Positions 1 through 9,369 are shown, counted from the first letter of the stretch. The stretch: 64,000 nt of DNA from JAEZAF01 sp964395665 (GCA_964395665.1 CAYNDH010000002.1:24262-88261), one strand, 5' to 3'. Notes: generated by a model from the sequence alone, not told the origin. Made by a program: numbers and translations.

Positions 1-2
1 CG

Positions 3-2771
3 GCCTTTGCCGATTTGCAGGAACTGTATGCGACGGATGTGCTGCCGGCTGATCCGAATGCGCCAGCACTGAACGCCGACTGGCAGTTCATCGGTGATTT
101 CATTGGCGTCGAACTGGATACTGCGGATGACTTCTCGCGCTTCTTCCCGGATACCGCGACTTTCCTGAATAACATCTTTGATTCGGCACAGGGGGCCAGC
201 TTTGCGCCGCCGCTGTTTGGTGGTTTGAGTGCGGAAGCGCTGGCGTATATGGTGGAGCAGTCGCCGAATCTGCTGTCCGAACTGCGGGTGGAAGCGCTGC
301 GCCTGCTGAATCCGGATGTGCTGGCGACGCTTCCGACAGAAGTACAGGAACGCGCCGTCTCTGGTGGTGAAGCCTTTATCCCGACCAATACCGTAACTCG
401 TGCTAATGGTGAACCCAGCCTGACGCTGACCGTCAATAAGGTAACTGGCGCGAATACCGTCAACGCCTATCATGCGGTTGAAGAAGCCATGCGTGAAATT
501 CAGGCACGTGATCCGAACCTGCGTGTCAGCGTGGTCTTCGAACAGGCCAGCTTTATCGAAGAGTCGATCAACGGTGTGGCGCGTGAAGGTACACTTGGCG
601 CACTGTTCGCGATGATCGTTATTCTGGTGTTCCTGAGCGTCGGCAACTGGGAGCGCCCATCACGGCGGGTGGTCGGTATCATCCTGCTGGTGGCCTCTGC
701 TGTGCTGCTCGGGCTGCTGCTGTCGAATGAGGCGGCGGTTCAGGGTGTCGGCATTGGTGAGGTCTTCGGCGATCTGTCTGAAAACGCGCTGATCGCGACG
801 GTGCTGCTTGGTATCAGTGTGATTGCCGGTCTGCTGATCGCGCTTGCACCGGTCAATCTGCCGTATCCGGCATGGCGTGCGACACTGGTGATCGGTGTCA
901 GCATCCCGCTGTCGGTACTGGCGGCAATGGCCCTGATGCGCTGGGTGTCCCCGGCGATGCATGGCCTGCTGGAAGGTGGAGCGGAATCTTCGCCCATTAT
1001 CGCCTTCCTGATCCGGCTGTTCCCTGAAAATCTGACGCTGAATATCATGACGCTGTCGGGCCTTACTGTGGCGATTGGCCGCGTAGTCGATGACTCGATT
1101 GTGGTGCTGGAGAATATCTTCCGCCAGATGCAGACCGGTATCAGCAAGCGCGAAGCCATTCTCTCCGGCACGCGGGATGTGTCGGTTGCGATCTTCGTCG
1201 CGACGCTGGTGACGGTGGTCGTCTTCCTGCCGCTGGGCCTGACGGGTGGGATCATCGGCGAGTTCTTCCTGCCGTTTGGTCTGGCGGTGACCTATTCACT
1301 GATGGCGTCGTTTGTGGTGGCGATTACGGTTGTGCCGGTGCTGGTCTACCTGTTTATCCCGCAGTCAGCGGAGACTGAACTGGAAGAAAATGGCCTGCTG
1401 GAACGTATTTACGAACCGACACTGCGCTGGGCACTCTCCAGCAATGCGACCAAATGGATTGTGATCGGCGCGGCGTTTGTCACGGCGCTGTTCGGATTTT
1501 TACTGTTCGCGGGGCGTCCGGCGGCCTTCCTGCCGAGCTTCGGTGAACCACAGATCGCGATCACGCTCAATCTGCCGTCAGGCACCAGCCTTGTTGAGAC
1601 AAATGAAGCCGCGCTTCAGATTGAAGATGAGGTGCGCCGCCTGATCCCTGAAGACGAGATCGGCAGCATTCAGGCGGTTGTGGGCGGCGGCGGACAAAAC
1701 CTTCAGTCCATACTCGGTGCGGGCGGTGGCGTGAGTGAAAATGCAGCGTCGATCACGGTCAGCCTGCGTGCCAGTGATGATGAACTCGACCGTTACGCGC
1801 AGCAGCTCCGCGAGGCCGCCGCTGCGATTGTCGGCACTGAAAGTGTCTCTGTCTCGGCGGCATCACTGAGCGAACAGGGCTTCGGTGGCTTCGCGGTGGT
1901 TCTTGCTGGCCCGCAGGAATCACTGGAAACAGTCAATCAGCGCGTGATTGATACAATCGAAGCAGTAGACGGTATCGCGAATGTGACCAGTAATCTGGCT
2001 GCGGTCGCGGCGGCGGGTGCTGGTAACGGTCCGCAGACCATTATCCGTATCGACGGCGAGACGGCAGTGCGTTATACCGGCGAACTGGAAACTGAAAACA
2101 CGCTCGGCGTGACGCAGGAAGCGATTGCGGCGGTGCTTGCCATCCCGGATCTGCCATCGGATCTGACCGTCAGCCAGGGCTTTGAGACGGAAACCCAGAC
2201 CGAAGGCTTTGCCAGCCTGTTCGTCGCGATGGGGATCGCCATTGTGCTGATGATCATCATCCTGATCTTCACCTTTGGCTCACCAGTCTACTGGATGGCG
2301 ATTATCTTCAGCATCGTGGTGGCACCGGTCGGGGCGGCGATTGCCCTGACGCTGACTAACCGCGTACTTGGTATCTCGGCCATGATCGGTCTGCTGATGC
2401 TGATCGGTATCGTGGTGACGAATGCCGTCGTGCTGATTGACCGGGCGCATACCAACGACGTGAAGCGCAAGATGCCGGTGAAGGATGCACTGATGGAAGC
2501 TGGCGAACGTCGTCTGCGTCCGATTGTCATGACGGCGCTGGCGACCATCATGGCACTGCTGCCGCTGGCAATTGGTCTTTCACGTGGGGCGATCATCGCG
2601 GCGGAACTCGGTACAGTGGTAATCGGCGGTCTGTTCAGCAGTACACTGCTGACACTGCTGGTCGTGCCGGTGGCTTACAGCCTGTTCCACCCGCTGCACA
2701 ATACGGTCATGAGTGCGTTCGGACGTGGTCATAAAGCGGCGGCGGTTAAGCCGCAGGAGTCAGGTGATTAA
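3..2771 (+). CDS. RND-family efflux transporter permease, 5'-truncated by the window edge
   Basis: Inner-membrane proton-driven pump of the resistance-nodulation-division superfamily (AcrB/HAE1-like). The reading frame is open to the first base, so the true start lies upstream; a TTG at 15 is not the real start. About 920 residues remain. Two family hallmarks are visible: the first-half TM4 segment GRVVDDSIVVLEN (about 1081-1119) and the second-half counterpart GIVVTNAVVLID (about 2406-2441). The porter region at the left edge contains a poorly recognisable acidic stretch. Between TM2 (about 585-640) and TM3 there is an extra hydrophobic stretch (about 660-870) that looks like two additional membrane helices not found in AcrB. 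No membrane-fusion partner is in the window. The family call is firm; the substrate (drug, lipid or metal) cannot be told. Confidence 0.93.
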   Translation, partial: AFADLQELYATDVLPADPNAPALNADWQFIGDFIGVELDTADDFSRFFPDTATFLNNIFDSAQGASFAPPLFGGLSAEALAYMVEQSPNLLSELRVEALRLLNPDVLATLPTEVQERAVSGGEAFIPTNTVTRANGEPSLTLTVNKVTGANTVNAYHAVEEAMREIQARDPNLRVSVVFEQASFIEESINGVAREGTLGALFAMIVILVFLSVGNWERPSRRVVGIILLVASAVLLGLLLSNEAAVQGVGIGEVFGDLSENALIATVLLGISVIAGLLIALAPVNLPYPAWRATLVIGVSIPLSVLAAMALMRWVSPAMHGLLEGGAESSPIIAFLIRLFPENLTLNIMTLSGLTVAIGRVVDDSIVVLENIFRQMQTGISKREAILSGTRDVSVAIFVATLVTVVVFLPLGLTGGIIGEFFLPFGLAVTYSLMASFVVAITVVPVLVYLFIPQSAETELEENGLLERIYEPTLRWALSSNATKWIVIGAAFVTALFGFLLFAGRPAAFLPSFGEPQIAITLNLPSGTSLVETNEAALQIEDEVRRLIPEDEIGSIQAVVGGGGQNLQSILGAGGGVSENAASITVSLRASDDELDRYAQQLREAAAAIVGTESVSVSAASLSEQGFGGFAVVLAGPQESLETVNQRVIDTIEAVDGIANVTSNLAAVAAAGAGNGPQTIIRIDGETAVRYTGELETENTLGVTQEAIAAVLAIPDLPSDLTVSQGFETETQTEGFASLFVAMGIAIVLMIIILIFTFGSPVYWMAIIFSIVVAPVGAAIALTLTNRVLGISAMIGLLMLIGIVVTNAVVLIDRAHTNDVKRKMPVKDALMEAGERRLRPIVMTALATIMALLPLAIGLSRGAIIAAELGTVVIGGLFSSTLLTLLVVPVAYSLFHPLHNTVMSAFGRGHKAAAVKPQESGD

Positions 2772-2790
2772 CATCGTCATCGCCCACAGC

Positions 2791-2810
2791 GGGCGGCAAG
2801 AATGCCGCCC
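2791..2810 (+). terminator. GC-rich hairpin after the RND gene
   Basis: A perfect 8-bp stem (gggcggca / tgccgccc) with a 4-base loop starts 19 bases after the RND stop codon. There is no T-run after it, so it is a possible, not a typical, intrinsic terminator. Confidence 0.4.
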
Positions 2811-2853
2811 CTGCTAGGGTTGGGTGATAAAATGGGGTCAAACCAGAAGTAAA

Positions 2854-2888
2854 AAAAGCGGGAGATGTTTCGTTCATCTCCCGCTTTT
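2854..2888 (-). terminator. Intrinsic terminator between the RND gene and menE
   Basis: A 14-bp perfect stem (AAAAGCGGGAGATG / CATCTCCCGCTTTT) with a 7-base loop. Read on the minus strand it ends in seven T, which fits termination of the leftward menaquinone operon just after menE. On the plus strand it could also stop read-through from the RND gene. Confidence 0.88.
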
Positions 2889-2909
2889 GAGTCTCACTCA
2901 AACCTGTTC

Positions 2910-4418
2910 TTATTTAAACAGCGCCGGGACTGATTTACGCTCGATTTTGCCGGATGCGGTGAGCGGTAGTGCATCGACAAAGCGGATGATGCGCGGCACT
3001 TTGTATCCGGCCAGATGCTCACGGGCAAAGGCGATCACGGCATCCTGACTTAATACAGTGTCTGGCTTTAACACCACAGCAGCCGCGACGCGCTGGCCCC
3101 ATTCAGCATCCGTCAGGCCGACCACGCATACATCCTCAATCTCCGGATGCTGGCGCAGCACGCTTTCCACTTCCGCCGGGTAGACGTTTTCACCACCGCT
3201 GATGATCAGATCACTGCGGCGCTGGACGATCCACAGATCACCATCGGCATCCAGATAGCCAAGATCGCCGGTGTGCAGCCAGCCGTCACGGAGTGTGTGC
3301 CGCGTGGCCTGTGGATTGCGATAATATTCGTGCATGACGGTCGGGCCGCTGACGATGATCTCGCCGATCTGCCCCGGTTCGAGTGCCTTGCCATCCTCAC
3401 CCACTACGCGGATGGTCGAGAAGGGCAGGGCGCGGCCAACGCTGCCAGGTTTATGGCGTGTGGCGTCCGGTGTCTGGGTGGCGACCTGTGAATCGGTTTC
3501 GGTCATACCAAATGTGGTCGCAATCGGGATGCCAAGTGCCTGACTGCGCGTGACCAGTTCCGGTGTCGCGGCGGCCCCACCGAGCAGGATCAGGCGCAGA
3601 TGGTGCGGCAGTGCGGCGGCGCTGTCTTCAATCGTACTTAGCAGCCGAAAAAGCTGTGTGGGAACCAGTGATGCGAGTGTGACCTGATCTTCCGCAAGTG
3701 ACCGCTGGACATTTTCGACATCGAACCCGTTGTGCAGAACAACGGCGGTCCCGTACAGGCAGCACCGCATCAGGATGTTGAGTCCGCCAACATGATACAG
3801 CGGCAGGCAGCACAGCCAGCGATCTTCTGGCAGTGTGCCGATGCGAAAGGCTGAAGCCGTCGCGCCGTAGAAGTGATTGCCATACGTCAGCATGACGCCT
3901 TTCGGGTGACCGGTGGTGCCGGATGTAAACAGGATCGCGTGCGGGGCATCAAGGTCGATCGCACGGCTTTTAACTGGTTGAGCATCCCGCCATCTGATCT
4001 CATCGAACCTTAGCCGATGGACCGCGAGCGAATGGACTTTTTCACTGTAGGCCGCGTCGTAAATCAGGTGTGTACAGTCGGCCAGATCGACCTGATACGC
4101 CAGCTCATCCGCTGTCAGGCGGGTGTTGAGCGGGACCAGCACTGCGCCTAACCGGATCAGCGCGTGAATCAGCAGCACGGTGTCGGCGCTGTTGGGCATC
4201 AGCACGGCGATGTGCTGCCCCGGCTGGATGCCCTGCGCCAGCAGGCCGCTGCATAGCAGGCCGCTGCATAGGCCGCTGCATAACGCGCTCACATCGCGGT
4301 CAAGCTCATGATAGCGCCATGCCTGCCCCTGATAAAGTAAAGCCAGCGCGTGAGGGTTCGCGCTGGCCGAGATCGACAGCCAGTCTTTCATCAGAGGTGC
4401 TGCGGTTATGGCCGCCAC
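2910..4418 (-). CDS. menE: o-succinylbenzoate-CoA ligase (MenE)
   Basis: Adenylate-forming enzyme that activates o-succinylbenzoate to its CoA thioester in menaquinone synthesis, in the cytoplasm. It has 502 residues. Visible ANL motifs are the P-loop FTSGTTGHPKGVM (about residues 165-177), GMTETD, the hinge region DGWLHTGDLGYLD (about 376-388), IISGGENVYPAEVE, and the C-terminal catalytic-lysine context ASGKIERK. Its start overlaps the end of menB by 13 bases, so the two are probably translationally coupled, and it is the last gene before the terminator at 2854-2888. The assignment to MenE rather than another acyl-CoA ligase rests mainly on its place beside menB, menD and menF. Odd feature: the N-terminal part carries a short in-frame duplication giving repeated LCSGL peptides (bases 4240-4281). 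Confidence 0.9.
   Translation of the reverse strand: MAAITAAPLMKDWLSISASANPHALALLYQGQAWRYHELDRDVSALCSGLCSGLLCSGLLAQGIQPGQHIAVLMPNSADTVLLIHALIRLGAVLVPLNTRLTADELAYQVDLADCTHLIYDAAYSEKVHSLAVHRLRFDEIRWRDAQPVKSRAIDLDAPHAILFTSGTTGHPKGVMLTYGNHFYGATASAFRIGTLPEDRWLCCLPLYHVGGLNILMRCCLYGTAVVLHNGFDVENVQRSLAEDQVTLASLVPTQLFRLLSTIEDSAAALPHHLRLILLGGAAATPELVTRSQALGIPIATTFGMTETDSQVATQTPDATRHKPGSVGRALPFSTIRVVGEDGKALEPGQIGEIIVSGPTVMHEYYRNPQATRHTLRDGWLHTGDLGYLDADGDLWIVQRRSDLIISGGENVYPAEVESVLRQHPEIEDVCVVGLTDAEWGQRVAAAVVLKPDTVLSQDAVIAFAREHLAGYKVPRIIRFVDALPLTASGKIERKSVPALFK
4240..4281 (-). repeat. Short tandem repeat inside menE
   Basis: Two exact 15-base copies (4240-4254, 4255-4269) of agcaggccgctgcat, followed by a 12-base copy lacking agc (4270-4281). 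All units are multiples of 3, so the frame is kept. Confidence 0.9.
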
Positions 4419-5236
4419 GGAAACTTGTTGTATTCCGGACTGCGCTTCTCAAGGAAGGCATTTTTACCTTCACTACCTTCTTCCGTCATGTAGAAGAGCA
4501 TGGTGGCATCACCGGCGAAGACCTGTCCGCCGGTCTGTCCATCGAGATCAGCGTTCATGGCGGCCTTCAGGAAGCGAATGGCAATCGGGCTTTTTTCCAG
4601 AATCTCTGAAGCCCACTGTACACCTTCTGCCTCAAGCTGCTCAACCGGGACGATGGTATTGACCAGCCCCATATCGAGCGCCTGCTGCGCGTCGTACTGG
4701 CGGCACAGATACCAGATCTCACGCGCTTTCTTCTGGCCGACAATCCGTGCGAGTGTCGATGAGCCGTAACCGGCATCAAAGCTGCCGACCTTCGGCCCGG
4801 TCTGCCCGAAGATGGCGTTATCAGCAGCAATCGTCAGGTCGCAGACGACATGCAGCACATGTCCGCCGCCAATTGCGTAACCGGCCACCAGCGCAATCAC
4901 GACTTTCGGCATGGTGCGGATGATGCGCTGAAGTTCAAGTACGTTCAGACGCGGCACACCATCATCCCCGACATAACCGGCATGACCGCGCACGCGCTGA
5001 TCACCACCGGAACAGAAGGCATATTTGCCATCTTCTGCCGGGCCGTTACCAGTCAGCAGGATGACACCGACTTCCTGATCCATCCACACATGGCGGAAGG
5101 CGTCGATCATCTCGTCGATAGTCTGCGGACGAAAGGCGTTGCGGACTTCAGGGCGGTTGAAAGCAATGCGTGCCATCCCCCCCGATTTATGATAGGTGAT
5201 GTCTTCATACTGCTTTACTTCTACCCAGTCAACCAT
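4406..5236 (-). CDS. menB: 1,4-dihydroxy-2-naphthoyl-CoA synthase (MenB)
   Basis: Crotonase-fold enzyme that closes the second ring of the naphthoquinone by converting o-succinylbenzoyl-CoA to DHNA-CoA. The chosen ATG at 5236 gives 276 residues (MVDWVEVKQYED...), the usual MenB length, and has a good Shine-Dalgarno sequence (AGGAGAG) 7 bases upstream. A longer frame to 5329 exists but adds an unlikely 31-residue leader. Visible MenB features are IAFNRPEVRNAFRP, the oxyanion-hole region CSGGDQRVRG, the GYAIGGGHVLH segment, and the MenB-specific stretch GYGSSTLARIVGQKKAREIW followed by CRQYDAQQA. It lies between menD (43 bases upstream) and menE (overlapping) in the leftward operon. Confidence 0.96.
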   Translation of the reverse strand: MVDWVEVKQYEDITYHKSGGMARIAFNRPEVRNAFRPQTIDEMIDAFRHVWMDQEVGVILLTGNGPAEDGKYAFCSGGDQRVRGHAGYVGDDGVPRLNVLELQRIIRTMPKVVIALVAGYAIGGGHVLHVVCDLTIAADNAIFGQTGPKVGSFDAGYGSSTLARIVGQKKAREIWYLCRQYDAQQALDMGLVNTIVPVEQLEAEGVQWASEILEKSPIAIRFLKAAMNADLDGQTGGQVFAGDATMLFYMTEEGSEGKNAFLEKRSPEYNKFPWRP

Positions 5237-5279
5237 TGTGTCTCTCCTGTATGAATGATGGTGAATAATCGTCGGGTAA

Positions 5280-7109
5280 TCAATGTAACTCGTGTGAGGC
5301 GAAGTGCTTTTGCAGTGCCGTGCGGACAAGCTGATTCAGCGCCGTGCGGCGGTCAAAATCATGTTGTGCATCGGTGCGGATCTCGATCACGGCGGATTTA
5401 CCGGATACGCTGGATTTGGCTGCGCTGTCCGCGCTGCCGACCTGCGATGCGATCTCCCGTATAGCGTCCAGTGTTTCGGCACGCTGATAATCCAGCCCGT
5501 ACATCTGTACAGCGGGTGCGAAGTCCAGCCCGTGCGGTGTGAGGAATAACTCCGTGAAGGGTGGTTCAAATTCCGCAATTGGCAGACGCTTGAAGATCCC
5601 GCCGCCGTCGTTGTTAAGCAGGAAGATCGTCAGATTGTGCAGGTCACTGCGCTTTGCCGCTAACAGCCCGTTCATATCGTGATAAAACGCCAGATCACCG
5701 GTGATCAGCACCGTGGGGCAGGTGCGGTCTGCCGCAGCGACACCGAAGGCGCTGGAAATCGTGCCATCGATGCCAGATGCGCCGCGATTGGAGAAAAAGC
5801 GCAGCGCTCTGGCCTGTGGTCTGGCGTACTGTTCGGCATGACGCACCGACAGACTGCTGGCGATGAAGACCTGTACATGATCTGGCAGGGTGCTGATGAT
5901 CGCGGCAATGGCTGCGCCGTCGAAAAGCGATGCGCTCAAAGTCTCATCAAGCTGCTGCCATGTGATCTGTTCGGTTTCATGGATCTGCCGCGCCCACTGC
6001 TGCTGGAGTGATGAAGGCTTGATCTGGTCAGATAGAACGGCGGTGAGCAGGGCGGACTCGTCAGCCTGAATCAGATCGGTCAGGCGGTGATAGGCATCTG
6101 TCCAGATACCGTACGCGCTGATCAGGATGCGGCGCAGCGTTGGAACGCGGTTCAGCCACTGTTCCAGCGTGCCGGATGCAGGCATCGCGCCGATGTGCAA
6201 AATCAGGTCTGGCGGCTCGAAAGTCGGCTCATTCAGGAAGCTGTCATAGCCGCCAATGATCCTGTCTCCGGTATGAGGCGAGAAACGAACATTCGACAGC
6301 GGATCGGCGAAGATCGGGAAGCCGGTGCGCTCTGAAAATGCGGTCAGTACCTGCACGAAATCGTCACTGGCGGGTGTGCGCGGCCCGCAGATGATCAGCC
6401 CGCGCTGACTCTGTCCGATGGTATCGGTCAGCAGGGCGATCTGTGCCGCTGTCGGCTGGATGCTGCCGCGCAGGATCTGGGTAAATGGACGCGGCGCAGC
6501 AAACGGGTGCGGCTCGACATCGGTGTGATCGCTGGGGACCGGCGTCGGCTCCAGCGGTTTGCGGAACGGAAAATTCAGATGCACCGGCCCGGCTTCGAAG
6601 CCGGTGGATTTGGCGTAGGCGCGTGCCGCCAGTGTCCGCAGATTACGCACCGCTACCGCAGGCGGATCGGATTCTGGCAGGGCGACATCATAAAACCACA
6701 GCACCTGATCACCGAACAGCTTGACCTGATCGACGGTCTGATTCGCGCCGCTGTCGCGCAGTTCGTGCGGACGGTCGGCGGTCAGGACGATCAGCGGGAC
6801 ATGCGCATAACGGGCTTCAACCACTGCCGGGTGAAAATTGACGGTCGCCGTGCCAGATGAACACAGCACCGCCGCCGGTTTTCCGGTTGCAAGGCCGATG
6901 CCGAGCGCGAAAAAGGCTGCGCTGCGCTCGTCAATGATCGAATGGACCGTCACCTGTGGATTTTCGGCAAAGGCGATCACCAGCGGCGTTGAGCGGGAAC
7001 CAGGGGCGATGCAGACATGTTCCAGCCCACAGCGCACCAGTTCATCCACAAAGGTCTTTGCCCAGAAGATGCTGCGATTTGCAGCCGTGCTGATGCCAGC
7101 GGTGGTCAT
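5280..7109 (-). CDS. menD: SEPHCHC synthase (MenD)
   Basis: Thiamine-diphosphate-dependent enzyme that joins isochorismate and 2-oxoglutarate, the first committed step of menaquinone synthesis. It has 609 residues, somewhat longer than the usual 550-580. N-terminal Pyr-domain motifs: CIAPGSRSTPLV, then DERSAAFFALGIG with the glutamate expected to activate ThDP, then the GTATVNFHPAVVEA region. C-terminal PP-domain motif: GDLAFYHDMNGLL followed by NNDGGGIFKRLPI, the family's ThDP/Mg site. The start overlaps the menF stop by 4 bases (ATGA), so translational coupling is expected. Confidence 0.96.
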   Translation of the reverse strand: MTTAGISTAANRSIFWAKTFVDELVRCGLEHVCIAPGSRSTPLVIAFAENPQVTVHSIIDERSAAFFALGIGLATGKPAAVLCSSGTATVNFHPAVVEARYAHVPLIVLTADRPHELRDSGANQTVDQVKLFGDQVLWFYDVALPESDPPAVAVRNLRTLAARAYAKSTGFEAGPVHLNFPFRKPLEPTPVPSDHTDVEPHPFAAPRPFTQILRGSIQPTAAQIALLTDTIGQSQRGLIICGPRTPASDDFVQVLTAFSERTGFPIFADPLSNVRFSPHTGDRIIGGYDSFLNEPTFEPPDLILHIGAMPASGTLEQWLNRVPTLRRILISAYGIWTDAYHRLTDLIQADESALLTAVLSDQIKPSSLQQQWARQIHETEQITWQQLDETLSASLFDGAAIAAIISTLPDHVQVFIASSLSVRHAEQYARPQARALRFFSNRGASGIDGTISSAFGVAAADRTCPTVLITGDLAFYHDMNGLLAAKRSDLHNLTIFLLNNDGGGIFKRLPIAEFEPPFTELFLTPHGLDFAPAVQMYGLDYQRAETLDAIREIASQVGSADSAAKSSVSGKSAVIEIRTDAQHDFDRRTALNQLVRTALQKHFASHELH

Positions 7110-8605
7110 GCCTCAATCCCAAAAGCATTCAGGATGGGGCGGAACTTGAGATTGGTTTCGTCCCACTCGCGGTCAGGGTCACTATCGGCCACAATCCCGA
7201 CACCGGCGTACAACCGCGCCTGTTTCCCATCTGCGACTGCCGACCGCAGTGCTACGACGAACATACCGTCGCCCTGGGCATCGATCCAGCCGACGGGTGA
7301 GGCATACCAGCCCCGTGGGAACTGCTCGACATCGTCGATAAGCTGCACAGCCGTCTGGCGGGGATAACCCCCAACCGCCGGAGTCGGGTGTAACTGTTCG
7401 ACCGCATCCAGCAACGTGCAGGAATCTTTCAGGGTGGCACTGATCGGCGTATACAGATGCTGGATGTTGCTCAACTTGAGGATTTCAGGCGAGTCGGGCA
7501 CATTGAGTTTAGTGGTCAGCGGCAGCAGCGCGTCTTCAATCGCCAGTGATACAAGGTGATGCTCATGACGTTCCTTGGCGCTCTGATAAAGCTGGGCTGC
7601 CATCCGACTGTCATCCTCTGGGCTGTCACCACGCCGGATTGATCCGGCCACCGCTGCCGTCGTGAGCTGCCTGCCGTGTGTTTCAACCAGCAGTTCAGGT
7701 GTGGCGCCGAAGAAGAAGCGCTCCGGCTGGATTTCGATCAGGAAGCGATAGGTTTCTGCATAGTACTGTTTAAGCTGATGTAAGGCGGACAGTGGATCAA
7801 TCGACTCGGAAAATTCCAGATCGCAGATCCGGGCCAGTACAACCTTATCGAGATCACCGGCTTTGATGCAGTCGGTTGCTTCTGAGATTTCGGCGTGCCA
7901 GCGGTCACGGGTCAGCGGATAGTTGAAGGCATTCAGATCGGGTGCAGCGGCGTCAATCTGTGGCTGCTGTGCCTGTGCCAGACGATTTGCCAGTTTGTCA
8001 GCACTGCGCCGAAGCTGATTCACAGCGGCTTCGACAGAGTGATCTGTGTAAACGGTGACGGTCAGCCATGTATCCTGTCCGCGTGTGGCGAGCAGGACCT
8101 GAGGCAGGGCAAAGCTGGCATCTGGAAAATCCTTCCAGATCGACCGTGTGGTCCGCTGCTGGCTTCCGGGCTGAAACGCGAAACCTCCGAAAACACGCGG
8201 CAGCGCTTCGGGTGGGGTCTGCGGGGGTGTGTTGAAGTGGGCATTGGCGAACAGTGCCCCGATCTGTGTCCTGATCTCTCCAAAGCGGCTGGCACCGGTG
8301 GCGGTCACTTCAGCAGTGATGCCAAAGCCCGCATAACGCCAGTCCTGCCGGTCATTTTCCCAGAAGAAGCGCCGTGTCCCTGCCGGGGCGTGACGCAGAA
8401 AAGTCAGGCCGTCAATGCAGGGGATAGGCATCGTCACGCTGATAAGCTGCATGACGGGTGTGGCGTGTGGAGTCTCTGTATCATCTTGATCCGATGTATG
8501 CGGCACATCCTGCGTGTGCGGCATATCCGACGTTTGCTGTATGTGATCGATCATCGAAGCTTCCAGTACTGATTTTGAAGATACCGCATAAGACAGCGCC
8601 ATCAT
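7106..8605 (-). CDS. menF: Isochorismate synthase (MenF)
   Basis: Chorismate-utilising enzyme that isomerises chorismate to isochorismate for MenD. It has 499 residues if the first ATG at 8605 is used. The C-terminal half carries the chorismate-binding fold: KVVLARICDLEF (lysine region), the AGSIRRGDSPEDD region, ELHPTPAVGG-type motif (here QLHPTPAVGG), and the end motif YAGVGIVADSDPDREWDE with its metal-binding acids. The N-terminus is low in recognisable homology and rich in His/Thr/Asp (MPHTQDVPHTSD), so translation may begin further in, at the Met of MQLISVTMPIP. It follows tetR by 52 bases on the same strand and overlaps menD by 4. Confidence 0.93.
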   Translation of the reverse strand: MMALSYAVSSKSVLEASMIDHIQQTSDMPHTQDVPHTSDQDDTETPHATPVMQLISVTMPIPCIDGLTFLRHAPAGTRRFFWENDRQDWRYAGFGITAEVTATGASRFGEIRTQIGALFANAHFNTPPQTPPEALPRVFGGFAFQPGSQQRTTRSIWKDFPDASFALPQVLLATRGQDTWLTVTVYTDHSVEAAVNQLRRSADKLANRLAQAQQPQIDAAAPDLNAFNYPLTRDRWHAEISEATDCIKAGDLDKVVLARICDLEFSESIDPLSALHQLKQYYAETYRFLIEIQPERFFFGATPELLVETHGRQLTTAAVAGSIRRGDSPEDDSRMAAQLYQSAKERHEHHLVSLAIEDALLPLTTKLNVPDSPEILKLSNIQHLYTPISATLKDSCTLLDAVEQLHPTPAVGGYPRQTAVQLIDDVEQFPRGWYASPVGWIDAQGDGMFVVALRSAVADGKQARLYAGVGIVADSDPDREWDETNLKFRPILNAFGIEA

Positions 8606-8657
8606 CTTCTACCTCTACCAACTCCAACCCGGTAATAACCTGTAAATCTGTCCCTGT

Positions 8658-9299
8658 TTACGAATTGAGCGTCACATCCTGCGGCGGGGCGGTGGGTTCC
8701 TCATAGCCGATACTCCGCAGCAGCATGGGCAGCATCGTCTCCAGTATGCGGTCCGGTGCAGGTGTGCCGGTATAGACCCAGTGGATCACCACTTCGTTAA
8801 TGGCCCCCATCCATGCCCGTGCCACGACTTCGGTATCAACCGGTGCGATGTCACCGACAGCGACCGCCTGATCGATATAGGTCTGGATCAGGGCGACAAA
8901 CCGGTTATGGACTTCCAGCCGTTTTTCCTCAAAAATGGTGCCAAGGCCGACCGCCTGCACCAGCATGATCTTGGCGAGACGGCGATATTTGCCGAAGGTA
9001 TCGAGACAAGCCTGAAGGGCAGCCCGCACGCGTGCGATCCCTTCCGCTTCATGCTCAATCGATTCAGTAATCCGTCGTTCCAGCAGATTGGCGAATTTGT
9101 CCACCAGTGCGATAAAAAGCATTTGCTTGTTTGGAAAATGGAAGTAGACTGAACCCTTGGATGTTGACGATTCTTCTACAATTTCATCAACTGTGGCGGC
9201 GTGATAACCTTTGACCGAAAAGACCTCTAAGGCGGCATCCAGAATCCGGCCACGCGTACTTTCAGGATCTTTCGGATTTGCTTTCTTCTGTTCCATCAT
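8658..9299 (-). CDS. TetR/AcrR-family transcriptional repressor
   Basis: 213-residue one-component regulator. The N-terminal helix-turn-helix spans about residues 16-62 (RGRILDAALEVFSVKGYHAATVDEIVEE, then STSKGSVYFHFPNKQMLF), the classical TetR pattern. The C-terminal all-helical domain would bind an unknown ligand. It is the first gene of the leftward tetR-menFDBE run, so it is probably co-transcribed with menaquinone genes. Upstream sits a -10 box with a palindrome over the likely transcription start (9346-9369), which suggests autorepression. The general resemblance is to fatty-acid-type TetR regulators, but that is only an impression. The start is one of two adjacent ATG codons. Confidence 0.93.
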   Translation of the reverse strand: MMEQKKANPKDPESTRGRILDAALEVFSVKGYHAATVDEIVEESSTSKGSVYFHFPNKQMLFIALVDKFANLLERRITESIEHEAEGIARVRAALQACLDTFGKYRRLAKIMLVQAVGLGTIFEEKRLEVHNRFVALIQTYIDQAVAVGDIAPVDTEVVARAWMGAINEVVIHWVYTGTPAPDRILETMLPMLLRSIGYEEPTAPPQDVTLNS

Positions 9300-9345
9300 A
9301 CGCAGGCTCTTAGCTGCAAGCTCTTAACTACAAACTCTCAAAACC

Positions 9346-9369
9346 GACTGGTCAGTCTAGTGCATTATA
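9346..9369 (-). promoter_or_regulatory. tetR promoter -10 with overlapping operator-like palindrome
   Basis: On the minus strand a perfect TATAAT lies at 9364-9369. The imperfect palindrome GACTGGTCAGTC (9346-9357; 5-bp arms match) lies just downstream, where the transcription start would be. No strong -35 is seen (TTGTGT at a long 19-base spacing). A TetR-type dimer bound here would block its own transcription and, through it, the men operon. It could also affect menH on the other side. The operator assignment is inference from position and symmetry. Confidence 0.5.

Noticed and set aside
2824..3048. 74-codon plus-strand frame at the end of menE
   Set aside because: It runs across the intrinsic terminator hairpin and into antisense menE.
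5237..5329. Upstream start for menB
   Set aside because: The ATG at 5236 has a clear AGGAGAG and matches the usual MenB N-terminus; the extra 31 residues look like intergenic sequence.
7895..8572. 225-codon open frame opposite menF
   Set aside because: Antisense to the clear isochorismate synthase gene; the translation has no recognisable feature.
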